Positions 1-5,315 are shown, numbered from the stretch's first letter. The stretch: DNA of 7,068 nt from UTCFX2 sp002050125 (GCA_027494035.1 JAOSJQ010000023.1:1-7068), one strand, 5' to 3'. The notes: a model not told the origin generated them from the sequence alone. Numbers and translations are program-made.

Positions 1-2
1 AC

Positions 3-56
3 GCTTTGGGCGACCCGCGCCAATGGAAAATGTTGAAGCTGACTATCGAGTGCTGA
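3..56 (+). CDS. 3' end of an upstream gene (partial)
   Basis: The reading frame is open from the left edge to a TGA at 54-56 and encodes 17 residues ending LKLTIEC. Third codon positions in this stretch are mostly G or C, as in the other genes here. The competing frame of the next gene is poorer in G/C at third positions over the same bases. This suggests that the tail of a real gene lies here and overlaps the start of the next one. The fragment is too short to identify. It could be chance, since it rests only on base composition and an open frame at the window edge. Confidence 0.35.
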   Translation, partial: ALGDPRQWKMLKLTIEC

Positions 57-463
57 CACCGCGGGCACCAGTGGCGCAACTCCCGGCGCGCACGATCAGC
101 ATACCGCGCAACACAGCCAACGGCATGGCGCAACCGTGGGGGATGCAGGCACAGCCCAGGCCACAGCCCACGATTGAAACCGTCAACGACATGGGCGAGC
201 ATATCGGCGTGCCCCTGAATTTCTTGTTCCGTTTCCTGGCACTGCCCACACCGAGCCGCACGGAATGGACGGGCAAGCGCGAAATTTATTCTCAATGCGT
301 TGAACTGTGCAATGCGCAAGGGTTGCTTGACCGGCAACCGAATGGCGGCTACAAGTGGAAGCCGGAGTATCCACTGACAAGCCGCAAACAATGGGCGCTG
401 CAATTCGAGAGTGACCAACCGATTGACACCGAGTACACAGACACGCACGCACGCGAGGAATGA
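23..463 (+). CDS. hypothetical protein, 146 aa
   Basis: I do not recognise the family. The first 50 or so residues are rich in proline, glutamine and alanine and look like a flexible tail. From about residue 55 the protein looks folded. It contains FLFRFLALPTPSRTEW (68-83) followed by a helix-turn-like stretch, KREIYSQCVELCNAQGLL (85-102), and GGYKWKPEYPL (108-118). That pattern could be a small winged-helix-type domain, but this is inference. The start is uncertain. ATG 23 has no clear Shine-Dalgarno site and overlaps the upstream gene. In-frame GTG 50 overlaps that gene's stop, and ATG 125 would remove most of the low-complexity tail. The frame is also open to the left edge. The gene is followed by a long non-coding stretch, so it may end its operon. 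Confidence 0.6.
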   Translation: MENVEADYRVLTPRAPVAQLPARTISIPRNTANGMAQPWGMQAQPRPQPTIETVNDMGEHIGVPLNFLFRFLALPTPSRTEWTGKREIYSQCVELCNAQGLLDRQPNGGYKWKPEYPLTSRKQWALQFESDQPIDTEYTDTHAREE

Positions 464-493
464 CCCACCCCACCCCAACACTTCGGGCAGTCA

Positions 494-561
494 GTCACCC
501 ATTAGCCCGTCACTGGTGACGGGTGACGGGTGACAGGGTGACGGGGTGACAGGGTGACGGG
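494..561. repeat. GGTGAC tandem repeat with palindrome
   Basis: Six copies of GGTGAC lie head to tail at 515, 522, 529, 537, 545 and 553. The spacing is 7, 7, 8, 8 and 8 bases. An inverted copy (GTCACC) lies at 494-499. The first direct copy forms the right arm of a perfect palindrome, CCCGTCAC-TG-GTGACGGG (506-523). The array is clean and lies between genes. It could be a protein-binding array or origin iterons. It could also be a simple-sequence expansion with no function, since 7-8 bp periods do not keep the sites on one face of the helix. Confidence 0.7.
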
Positions 562-621
562 CTGGAAAACAAGGCATTTTCGGCACTTGGGATAAACCGA
601 ATGGAGACGCGAAAAGTGACG

Positions 622-627
622 TATAAT
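622..627 (+). promoter_or_regulatory. TATAAT -10 box of the leader RNA
   Basis: A perfect TATAAT precedes the structured region. No good TTGACA-like -35 box lies 16-18 bp upstream, and no TGn extension is present. The promoter would therefore be weak or activator-dependent. The expected transcription start, near 634, falls just before the first hairpin (638-652), which supports the call. Confidence 0.45.
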
Positions 628-633
628 CAGCAA

Positions 634-817
634 CACTCAAACAGAGAGTTTGCACGACGCGCGGATGAGGACGTAAGAACTCACCGTTTCTTGATCGGAC
701 ATCTTGATCAAGCGTCAATCGGAACGGCAGGCCGAGCAAACTGTCGCTTGACCGTAGAAACAAACGGGCAAGCAAATTTGACCGTGGGAGCACGGCGAAT
801 TTGCTTGCCCGTTTTTT
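634..817 (+). ncRNA. structured leader RNA, possible attenuator or riboswitch
   Basis: Between the TATAAT box and the T-run this strand can form, in order: CAAAC/GTTTG (638-642 with 648-652); CGG-a-TGAG/CTCACCG (662-669 with 680-686); CTTGATC/GATCAAG (690-696 with 706-712); and TCAAGCG/CGCTTGA (708-714 with 745-751), enclosing TCGG/CCGA (719-722 with 732-735). It can also form CTTGaCCGT/ACGGgCAAG (747-755 with 764-772) and finally the terminator. The 690-712 helix excludes 708-751, which excludes 747-772, which excludes the terminator's 5' arm. That is the logic of a transcription-attenuation switch. A trans-acting small RNA ending at the terminator is the main alternative. I recognise no known riboswitch class. 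A 79-residue frame across the region does not look like a protein. Confidence 0.5.
762..817 (+). terminator. strong intrinsic terminator before the RHH gene
   Basis: A perfect 15-bp stem pairs 764-778 with 798-812, extendable by two A-T pairs. An inner stem CCGTG/CACGG (782-786 with 791-795) closes a GGAG loop. Six T follow at 812-817. This is the best intrinsic terminator in the window. It sits only 20 bases before the ATG at 837, so it either ends a small RNA or gates the gene downstream. Confidence 0.85.
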
Positions 818-836
818 GTTGCTCGATGGAGGTGCA

Positions 837-1043
837 ATGAACACGAAGCGCTCAAAGCGCACTTATCAACCGCGCGTAGGTCAGAGGCGGACCCGTCTAA
901 ACATCACTATGGAGCCGGCGCTGTATTACCGCATTACCGGGCTTGCCCAGGCACGCGGCGTAAGCGTATCGAGCTTGATTGCAGCCGGCGCGCGGAATGA
1001 GCTATCGAAGGCAAGCGAGGGACAGGATGCAGGCGCACGCTAA
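837..1043 (+). CDS. ribbon-helix-helix (CopG/Arc-like) DNA-binding protein, 68 aa
   Basis: This is a small DNA-binding protein, probably a dimeric repressor. The first 18 residues are a basic tail (KRSKR, VGQRRTR). RTRLNITM (18-25) fits the DNA-contacting beta strand. Helix 1 would be about 27-40. After a GVSVSS turn, helix 2 would be about 45-57 (SLIAAGARNEL). Length and order match CopG-type RHH proteins. ATG 837 is chosen because GGAGG lies at 828-832. An in-frame TTG at 801 would start inside the terminator stem and is unlikely. The gene lies directly behind the strong terminator, so its expression may depend on read-through or antitermination. A hairpin follows the stop. No toxin-like partner is evident. 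Its binding site is unknown; the GGTGAC array is one candidate. Confidence 0.72.
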   Translation: MNTKRSKRTYQPRVGQRRTRLNITMEPALYYRITGLAQARGVSVSSLIAAGARNELSKASEGQDAGAR

Positions 1044-1049
1044 ACAAGC

Positions 1050-1084
1050 GAAACGCCCAGGTGCTAGTAACACCCAGGCGTTTC
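1050..1084. terminator. hairpin after the RHH gene, weak terminator
   Basis: GAAACGCC (1050-1057) pairs perfectly with GGCGTTTC (1077-1084). Inside it, GGTG (1060-1063) pairs with CACC (1071-1074) around a 7-base loop, with a symmetric ca/ca internal loop between the stems. Only TTT lies in the distal arm and no T-run follows, so termination would be weak. The position just after the stop at 1043 fits a terminator or an RNA-stabilising end. Confidence 0.5.
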
Positions 1085-1098
1085 TACAAGATCGACCA

Positions 1099-1305
1099 AT
1101 GGCCGGGCAGGCAAATCAGTCAGATCGTACCTCTATGGTACTACCGGCCGGCCGCAGATCCGCGCGGCGCATTCTGGCGCAATCCTGGCGCGCGGCGCGG
1201 CGCATCTTCGAGCATGACCCCATGCGCGGCATTCAGATCATGGATGCACTTTCGCGGATTCAGCGCATGGGATCGTTTCGGGGAATCAATGTCAACAGGC
1301 ACTAG
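1099..1305 (+). CDS. small basic hypothetical protein, 68 aa
   Basis: I do not recognise this protein. It is arginine-rich, with two likely amphipathic helices: RRSARRILAQSWRAARRIFE (about 20-39) and MRGIQIMDALSRIQRMG (about 43-59). Third codon positions are clearly G/C-enriched, whereas the overlapping frame reads like a shadow. The start is unsure: ATG 1099 and ATG 1135 are both in frame, and neither has a good Shine-Dalgarno site. The gene is isolated, with hairpins on both sides (1050-1084 and 1315-1337). That arrangement resembles a moron-like insertion cassette. It could be a small DNA- or RNA-binding protein, but this is only inferred from charge. Confidence 0.45.
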   Translation: MAGQANQSDRTSMVLPAGRRSARRILAQSWRAARRIFEHDPMRGIQIMDALSRIQRMGSFRGINVNRH

Positions 1306-1314
1306 AACGCAAAA

Positions 1315-1337
1315 CGCCTCACGGGGAGAGTGAGGCG
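1315..1337 (-). terminator. hairpin with T-run on the minus strand
   Basis: A perfect 8-bp stem, CGCCTCAC (1315-1322) with GTGAGGCG (1330-1337), encloses a 7-base loop. AAAA precedes it, so on the minus strand the stem is followed by TTTT, as in an intrinsic terminator. No convincing minus-strand gene ends here. It may block antisense transcription or serve as a plain 3' hairpin for the gene ending at 1305. Confidence 0.45.
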
Positions 1338-1373
1338 CTAGCGGCGCAGTGGGCGCGAATGGACGACGTAAGA

Positions 1374-1423
1374 CCATTCTAAGCCTTCTGTACCGCGTTT
1401 GCAATATGCGAGGAACAGAATGG
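1374..1423. repeat. spaced inverted repeat before the ATPase gene
   Basis: CCATTCT (1374-1380) and AGAATGG (1417-1423) are inverted copies 36 bases apart, just upstream of the ATPase start. The right arm contains an ATG at 1420 that follows a good AGGA motif (1411-1414) and opens a 34-codon frame overlapping the ATPase start. This could be an operator or RNA stem, but 7-bp arms at this distance may be chance. Confidence 0.3.
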
Positions 1424-1453
1424 AAGTGACGAACAGAGAGTGGCCGGGAGCGG

Positions 1454-2653
1454 ATGGGAAAAATCGACCCCCTCAGCGCCCAGGCGCTGGCAGATCTTAT
1501 TGCCAACATACCGACCCAGGTTGACATCGACAGTTTACCGGCACTATGGCGTGATGCCTACGATCTACTCAACGGCGCGGCAGGCAATAAGACCACGCTA
1601 TTAAAGGCCCATGTTGGCCCAGAGGCATTTAACGAGATCGGGGCTGCCATCTTCGCGTGCAAACCTGGCGCAGCTCCGCCACAACCCACCGCACCAGGGG
1701 CCGCGGCTATGCCCAACATGCTGGTGGGGCTTTCGGCGGTATGCGATACAGAGCTGTACAGCCGTGACTATCCACCGCGCAAACCGTTGATCGAGGGGCT
1801 AATCTACCGCGGTAACTGCGCAATCCTGGCCGGCAGGCCGAAATCGGGCAAGTCGTGGCTGTTGTTTCAAATGGCCGAAGCCATCGGCGCAGGCAGGCCA
1901 TTCTTGGGGCGACAAACTACAAAAGCAAAGGTGTTGTACCTGGCACTCGAAGATGGGGAGCGGCGCATCCATGAGCGGATGCACGTTCGCAAGTGGCAGG
2001 CTATGGGCAACGTCTCATTTGTGTTTGGTTGCCTACCGTTTGACGGCGACGGGGCGGGGTTGGCCCAGGTGGGTGCTGCTGCAACAGACTTTGACGTAAT
2101 CATTATCGACACGTTGATAGCTGTGCTGTCAGCCGAAACCAAGGAAAACGACAACACCGCAATGGGCGCGATTCTAAACGGCATCGCACGGTACGCGCAC
2201 GAGAGCGATAAAGCTGTGGTGCTATCTCACCACACCGGCAAAGGTGACAGCGAAGATCCATTTGACGCCATCCGGGGCGCGTCATCCATCCGGGGCGCTT
2301 ACGACTTGGGCATCGTCATCCAGCGCAAGACCAAGGAACGTGAGGCCGTGCTACGGATTGAAAGCCGCGACATCGAAGCCGACGACATGACGATCATCTT
2401 TGACGGCGCTACGGGCTGGAGTTACGAGGGTGATGCATCCGCCTACGAGGGCATCACGGCCGGCCGCAAGGTGGTCAAAGCGCTGGCTGAGTTGGGCGAC
2501 GGTAAGACCGCTGAGGAGATCGCCGAGCACATGGGCGTGACCCGGCAGGCTGCACAACAGCAGCTACAGAAGGCTGAGGGACGGAGTTTGGTACGCCGCG
2601 AGAGTGTCCGAGAGGGCAAGGCCAAGGCCAAAGACTTATGGTACAGGGACTAA
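1454..2653 (+). CDS. RepA-like AAA ATPase with C-terminal winged helix
   Basis: A RecA/DnaB-fold ATPase of the kind found in phages and plasmids as a replicative helicase or helicase loader (RepA/AAA_25 type). Walker A is GRPKSGKS (127-134). The LYLALEDGERRIHERM stretch (161-176) is typical of RepA-like ATPases. Walker B is DVIIIDT (214-220), and a sensor-like VVLSHHTGKG lies at 255-264. RGASSIRGAYDLGIVIQR (274-291) also matches the family. Residues 1-115 form a poorly conserved N-terminal part with a proline/alanine linker. Residues 340-399 look like a winged helix (TAEEIAEHMGVTRQAAQQQL) and probably bind DNA. Start 1454 follows GGGAG (1446-1450), and an in-frame stop lies upstream at 1427. 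The protein probably acts at the element's origin, and the repeats at 2657-2758 directly behind it are the natural candidate. Helicase versus loader cannot be settled here. Confidence 0.88.
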   Translation: MGKIDPLSAQALADLIANIPTQVDIDSLPALWRDAYDLLNGAAGNKTTLLKAHVGPEAFNEIGAAIFACKPGAAPPQPTAPGAAAMPNMLVGLSAVCDTELYSRDYPPRKPLIEGLIYRGNCAILAGRPKSGKSWLLFQMAEAIGAGRPFLGRQTTKAKVLYLALEDGERRIHERMHVRKWQAMGNVSFVFGCLPFDGDGAGLAQVGAAATDFDVIIIDTLIAVLSAETKENDNTAMGAILNGIARYAHESDKAVVLSHHTGKGDSEDPFDAIRGASSIRGAYDLGIVIQRKTKEREAVLRIESRDIEADDMTIIFDGATGWSYEGDASAYEGITAGRKVVKALAELGDGKTAEEIAEHMGVTRQAAQQQLQKAEGRSLVRRESVREGKAKAKDLWYRD

Positions 2654-2656
2654 TAC

Positions 2657-2758
2657 CCACAGTTACAACACACTTGCTTTTCTTGCTTTGCTTGCTTTTC
2701 CTACCTGGCGGGGCGAAACAAAAGCAAGAAAAGCAAGCAAAGCAAGCGGTAACTGTGG
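2657..2758. repeat. large inverted repeat of 9-bp units, possible origin
   Basis: The outer arms CCACAGTTAC (2657-2666) and GTAACTGTGG (2749-2758) are perfect 10-mers. Inside, the left arm has three 9-mers, CTTGCTTTT, CTTGCTTTG and CTTGCTTTT (2673-2699). The right arm has AAAAGCAAG, AAAAGCAAG and CAAAGCAAG (2720-2746). The arms pair over 27 bp with two mismatches around a 20-base centre. As DNA this is a set of inverted iterons. As RNA or single-stranded DNA it is a long hairpin. It fills the gap between the ATPase stop and the next ribosome site. An origin, a priming hairpin or a transcript-end structure are all possible. No T-run follows, so it is not a standard terminator. Confidence 0.8.
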
Positions 2759-2777
2759 CAGTTCTGAGGAGCGACAG

Positions 2778-3059
2778 ATGACACGCGGAGACTTGATCGT
2801 GACGATCTTGGTTGAAGTTACCGGCCGGCCGCCGGCGACATTTGAGCTTGTGCTTGACGCAGCTCGCGCCATGGCGCCAGGTCACAGGCTTGACGAGGAG
2901 CTGTCGCCGGCTGAGGCGGCGAAGTTGCTGGCCAGTATGCGGGCTGAGCGTGAAGGCATCTTGACCTGGCTTGTCCAGGGCGCGCGGCGCGGCATCGAGC
3001 GCAGAGAGGCAATAGCAGGCCGGGCGACCGGCGTTGTACGACAGGGAGAGAGGACATGA
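2778..3059 (+). CDS. hypothetical protein, 93 aa, paralogue of 3327..3572
   Basis: The family is not recognised. The sequence is mostly helical, with TGRP at 15-18 and LDEEL at 38-42, followed by SPAEAAKLLASM (43-54) and a basic C-terminal tail. The product of 3327..3572 carries TGRP and LDDEL at exactly the same residue numbers, so the two are paralogues. Start 2778 is supported by AGGAG (2767-2771) at good spacing. The frame stays open upstream to 2604, but that extension would translate the inverted repeat and the end of the ATPase gene and is rejected. The gene opens an operon: its TGA overlaps the next ATG (ATGA at 3056-3059), and terS follows two genes later. A packaging or regulatory role is only inferred from that context. 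Confidence 0.7.
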   Translation: MTRGDLIVTILVEVTGRPPATFELVLDAARAMAPGHRLDEELSPAEAAKLLASMRAEREGILTWLVQGARRGIERREAIAGRATGVVRQGERT

Positions 3060-3322
3060 GCAAGGTACGACTACCGCAGGCAGATCAGGACAAGTTGAGG
3101 CGCTTACTCGCCGAAGCCGAGGGGCGCGGGGCCGAACATGCAGACGGGCCGGCAGTCATGCCAGGCCCTGGCCAGGCACGCGAAGCGCTGAAGCGCTATT
3201 GTGACCATCTTCGCGTGGTGCATGGTCAGGCGCCGCGACCTGGCACGCCGGCGCCCAGATCCGGGCGCAAGACGTTACAGCAAATGCGCGCGGAGCTGGC
3301 ACGGGCCGAACGGGAGGTATGA
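3056..3322 (+). CDS. hypothetical protein, 88 aa
   Basis: The family is not recognised. The N-terminus is charged and helical (QADQDKLRRLLAEAEGRG, 9-26). A middle helix, AREALKRYCDHLRVVHGQ (41-58), follows. After a proline-rich linker (60-68) comes a basic C-terminal helix, KTLQQMRAELARAEREV (72-88). No catalytic motif, signal peptide or membrane segment is seen. The start overlaps the preceding stop by four bases and has a purine-rich GGGAGAGAGG ribosome site just upstream, so translation is probably coupled. The stop is four bases before the next gene. The gene lies between two paralogues and may work with them. Confidence 0.65.
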   Translation: MSKVRLPQADQDKLRRLLAEAEGRGAEHADGPAVMPGPGQAREALKRYCDHLRVVHGQAPRPGTPAPRSGRKTLQQMRAELARAEREV

Positions 3323-3326
3323 GCCG

Positions 3327-3572
3327 ATGACATACCGCGACGTGTTTCTGAAAGCGTTCACCGAAGGCACAGGGCGGCCGGCGGCGGAGTTTGACGCCAT
3401 GTTGACAGCGGGCGCATCTGTGCACGGCATCACATCGCTTGACGATGAACTACCCCTATCGCCAGAGCAAGCGCAGGCGTTTCTTACCATCCTGCGGCGT
3501 GGATGGGAGACCGAAATCGCGGCGATAAACGCACGCCGGCAGAACCGGCAACAGCACGCGAGGATGAACTGA
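3327..3572 (+). CDS. hypothetical protein, 81 aa, paralogue of 2778..3059
   Basis: The family is not recognised, but the protein clearly matches the product of 2778..3059. It opens MTYRD against MTRGD, has TGRPAAEF at 15-22 against TGRPPATF, and LDDEL at 38-42 against LDEEL. It then has a SPE/SPA helix start offset by two residues. The second half is a long helix (AQAFLTILRRGWETEIAAINARR) with a basic, glutamine-rich tail. ATG 3327 is chosen over an upstream in-frame start at 3201 because GGAGG lies at 3313-3317 and the upstream part overlaps another gene. terS starts 9 bases after the stop. Duplication around the 88-aa gene suggests a diverging pair, possibly subunits of one complex. Confidence 0.7.
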   Translation: MTYRDVFLKAFTEGTGRPAAEFDAMLTAGASVHGITSLDDELPLSPEQAQAFLTILRRGWETEIAAINARRQNRQQHARMN

Positions 3573-3581
3573 GGCGAACCG

Positions 3582-4052
3582 ATGACCAAACGCAAACCGA
3601 CCGCGCTCAAAAAACTCGCCGGCAATCCTGGCGGGCGCAAGTTGCCACCGGAGCCGGAGCTACCGAAGGACATGCCGGAATGCCCAGCGCATCTATCGAA
3701 AGCAGCGCGCGCCGAATGGGATCGACTGGCGCGACCGCTGTATGACGCCGGGTTACTGACCATCGCAGATCGTTCGGTATTTGCTGAATACTGTGCACTC
3801 AGCGCGCGATTGGAGCAGGCGGAGCGACAGCTTGCCCGACGAGGGCTGACTGTGCAATCACCGAACGGTTATCGCATCGCAAACCCCCTCATCAGCATTT
3901 GCAATCGACTGGCCGTAAACCTGCGGGCGTATGCGAGTGAGTTTGGGTTATCACCAGCAAGCCGGGCAGGTGTGGCGGGTATCACGCCGAAACGGGAGTC
4001 ATTAGCCGACCAAATATGGGAGGATTTTATCGCCGGGCAGCCGGCAAAATGA
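3582..4052 (+). CDS. terS: phage terminase small subunit, P27 family
   Basis: The small terminase subunit recognises phage DNA at the pac/cos site and delivers it to the large subunit for packaging. Hallmarks of the P27 family are present. The N-terminal RKPTALKKLAGNPGGRK (4-20) matches the usual start. HLSKAARAEWDRL (37-49) and GLLTIADRSVFAEYC (57-71) follow in the expected order. The C-terminal NPLISICNRL (101-110) is followed by SEFGLSPASRAGV (119-131). At 156 residues the length is normal and all blocks are intact. A GAGG site (3571-3574) supports ATG 3582. In most phages the large subunit gene comes next. Here a 209-base gap and a coiled-coil gene follow instead, and no terL appears in the remaining 3 kb. 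Confidence 0.92.
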   Translation: MTKRKPTALKKLAGNPGGRKLPPEPELPKDMPECPAHLSKAARAEWDRLARPLYDAGLLTIADRSVFAEYCALSARLEQAERQLARRGLTVQSPNGYRIANPLISICNRLAVNLRAYASEFGLSPASRAGVAGITPKRESLADQIWEDFIAGQPAK

Positions 4053-4171
4053 GGGCGCCCAGGAACGTCCAGGGGCAGAAGGGCATGAGTAGGCATGTTT
4101 TGACCCCCGATACTCGCACTGCCGATGCAAAAAGAAGGCGGGCACCGCGGTCTCTAGTTGAGAGACTGTAG
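4049..4171 (+). CDS. possible 40-aa basic peptide overlapping terS stop
   Basis: An ATG at 4049 overlaps the terS stop (ATGA) and opens 40 codons to a TAG at 4169-4171. The product is arginine-rich, with DAKRRRAPRSLVERL at its end. No clear ribosome site precedes it, so it would depend on coupling to terS. Its end runs into the hairpin at 4150-4166. It shows no resemblance to the start of a large terminase. The ATGA overlap is its only real support, and it may be chance. Confidence 0.25.
   Translation: MRAPRNVQGQKGMSRHVLTPDTRTADAKRRRAPRSLVERL
4150..4166. repeat. hairpin GTCTCT/AGAGAC in the post-terS gap
   Basis: GTCTCT (4150-4155) and AGAGAC (4161-4166) are perfect inverted copies with a 5-base loop. 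No T-run follows, so this is not a standard terminator. It is the first of three small inverted repeats in the 4053-4261 gap. Confidence 0.45.
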
Positions 4172-4202
4172 AGATTTAATCCCCCCCCTGGGGGTACCTG
4201 GC

Positions 4203-4250
4203 TTACCAACAGGTAACAACAACCAAGTTTTACAACATGGGAAATTCCCA
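4203..4250. promoter_or_regulatory. two palindromes before the coiled-coil gene
   Basis: TTACC-aaca-GGTAA (4203-4216) is followed by a perfect palindrome, TGGGAA-a-TTCCCA (4238-4250). The second touches the GAGGA ribosome site (4251-4255) of the gene at 4262. Either could be a repressor site or an RNA hairpin limiting ribosome access. No convincing -35/-10 pair is seen. AT-rich sequence between them (TTTTACAAC, 4228-4236) could hold a weak -10. Confidence 0.45.
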
Positions 4251-4261
4251 GAGGAAACACA

Positions 4262-5035
4262 ATGGCATTGTTAACACGAACGAATAAAACGACTGACAAG
4301 CAGGTGCAACCACCACCAGCGGCGCCGGCGCCAGTCGACGAACTCACGCGCTTGACGCAACAGTCGGCGGAGCTGGAATCCGAGATCCAACGACTCACCG
4401 AAACACTTGCGCCGATTGACGAGCTGGCCGCGGCGATGACCAAGCGCGCGGCGATTACGGCACAGTTGGGCATCGCGCGTCATCTGGCATGGCAGTCTCG
4501 CGTCAACGGGATCATGCAGCGGCGCGTTGCAGCAAAGGCCGAGTATGAGCAACTGTCACCACAACGAGAGGACAACAGCCGGCAGGATGAAGCGGCGCGC
4601 AATGAGCTATGGTCCGCCTATTCATGGGACGGCAAGGGCGGCGCCACCCCTGAATGGTTGGAGCGGCGTATCGAACTCATGGCCCAGATCGAGCGCCATA
4701 AATTCGCGCATATCCGACTCAGCAGCCGTATCAGCGAGCTGAGCGATGTGATGAAAGACTGCGATGAATTGCTCGCGTCCTACCATCGTTTGGGCGACTC
4801 GGCGTTAGAGGCTGGCTGGCACGACCTACACCCAGGCCACATTGCAGCCGGGCCGGACGGCATTTATAGCAACGGCGTATTCACCCCCGCCCCACCCCCT
4901 ACCCCCATCGAAGCGCCAGAGGGCTACACAATAACCCGCAACAGCCTAGGGCTGCTGGTGTACACGCGGGCGGACGGTACGGCCGGGGCAGATGACAACG
5001 ACAGCGACGGCGCCGAATGGACCGCCAAAGCATAG
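4262..5035 (+). CDS. coiled-coil protein of unknown function, 257 aa
   Basis: The family is not recognised. After a proline-rich start (17-25) a long helical region runs to about residue 170, with heptad-like spacing in ELTRLTQQSAELESEIQRL (27-45) and again around 131-170. The motif APIDE (50-54) lies inside the first coil. Residues 205-220 form a proline linker (TPAPPPTPIEAP). A short beta-like tail, GYTITRNSLGLLVYTRADGT (221-240), and an acidic end follow. No membrane segment or signal peptide is seen. GAGGA at 4251-4255 fixes the start. The position after terS might suggest a scaffold, portal-associated or other virion-assembly role, but nothing in the sequence proves this. Confidence 0.72.
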   Translation: MALLTRTNKTTDKQVQPPPAAPAPVDELTRLTQQSAELESEIQRLTETLAPIDELAAAMTKRAAITAQLGIARHLAWQSRVNGIMQRRVAAKAEYEQLSPQREDNSRQDEAARNELWSAYSWDGKGGATPEWLERRIELMAQIERHKFAHIRLSSRISELSDVMKDCDELLASYHRLGDSALEAGWHDLHPGHIAAGPDGIYSNGVFTPAPPPTPIEAPEGYTITRNSLGLLVYTRADGTAGADDNDSDGAEWTAKA

Positions 5036-5085
5036 GTTTAGGCAACAGTCGGACGTTTACGGGAAATCCGAATCGTCATCAGCGG

Positions 5086-5116
5086 GGCGCTGGTGTGTGC
5101 GACTGGCACCAGCGCC
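5086..5116. repeat. perfect 10-bp inverted repeat before a ribosome site
   Basis: GGCGCTGGTG (5086-5095) and CACCAGCGCC (5107-5116) pair perfectly around an 11-base spacer. No T-run follows. The right arm directly abuts the AGAGG ribosome site (5117-5121) of the gene at 5132. It is probably an operator or an RNA hairpin affecting translation of that gene. Confidence 0.65.
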
Positions 5117-5131
5117 AGAGGATATAAGCCC

Positions 5132-5296
5132 ATGAGCACAGAGCAGATCCTACGCGAGATTGCGCGGCTAGATCGTGAATTTAGGCGGCTTAGCGATTCA
5201 TGCGCGCCATTGGATGAACAAATGCGCGTATTGCACGCGAAGGTTTTACTATGCCGGCAACTGCGCACCCCACGCAGGCCCACCAGAGAGGCGTAG
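5132..5296 (+). CDS. small helical protein, 54 aa, resembling part of the coiled-coil protein
   Basis: The family is not recognised. Residues 4-44 are helical and charged. LDREFRRLSDSCAPLDE (13-29) aligns with LESEIQRLTETLAPIDE (38-54) in the 257-aa protein encoded just upstream. In particular RL lies near the same distance before AP(L/I)DE, and both stretches run on to a Q-L end. This looks like a partial duplication or a shared interaction element. ATG 5132 is preferred, with AGAGG at 5117-5121, over an in-frame GTG at 5093 that would sit inside the hairpin. The C-terminus is basic (RTPRRPTREA). If it competes for the same coiled-coil partner it could modulate the larger protein, which is speculation. 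Confidence 0.6.
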   Translation: MSTEQILREIARLDREFRRLSDSCAPLDEQMRVLHAKVLLCRQLRTPRRPTREA

Positions 5297-5315
5297 CGCG
5301 TTTATTTGCCCCACC

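Noticed and set aside
664..690. Hammerhead-ribozyme-like GATGAGGACG stretch
   Set aside because: The required GAAA partner and closing stems in the right order are missing; a simple bulged hairpin fits instead.
601..840. 79-codon + strand frame over the leader
   Set aside because: It begins upstream of the TATAAT, crosses every hairpin and the terminator, and has no ribosome site or protein-like pattern. The RNA-structure reading explains the bases better.
491..862. 123-codon minus-strand frame
   Set aside because: It is made of the GGTGAC repeat read as Pro-Ser/Thr-rich codons plus the terminator arms; low-complexity shadow.
1061..1333. 90-codon frame overlapping the 68-aa hypothetical gene
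   Set aside because: Its sequence (many Trp, Arg, Pro, Ser) and third-position composition look like a shadow of the 1099..1305 frame.
1420..1524. 34-codon frame with AGGA site overlapping the ATPase start
   Set aside because: The ribosome site is decent, but the peptide (proline/arginine-rich) looks random and lies mostly inside the ATPase gene. A coupling leader is possible but not supportable.
2270..2300. Direct repeat CATCCGGGGCGC inside the ATPase gene
   Set aside because: It encodes the repeated IRGA within the family-typical motif; coding constraint explains it.
2604..2777. 58-codon upstream extension of the 93-aa gene
   Set aside because: It would translate the end of the ATPase gene and the inverted repeat. 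AGGAG at 2767-2771 fits ATG 2778 well.
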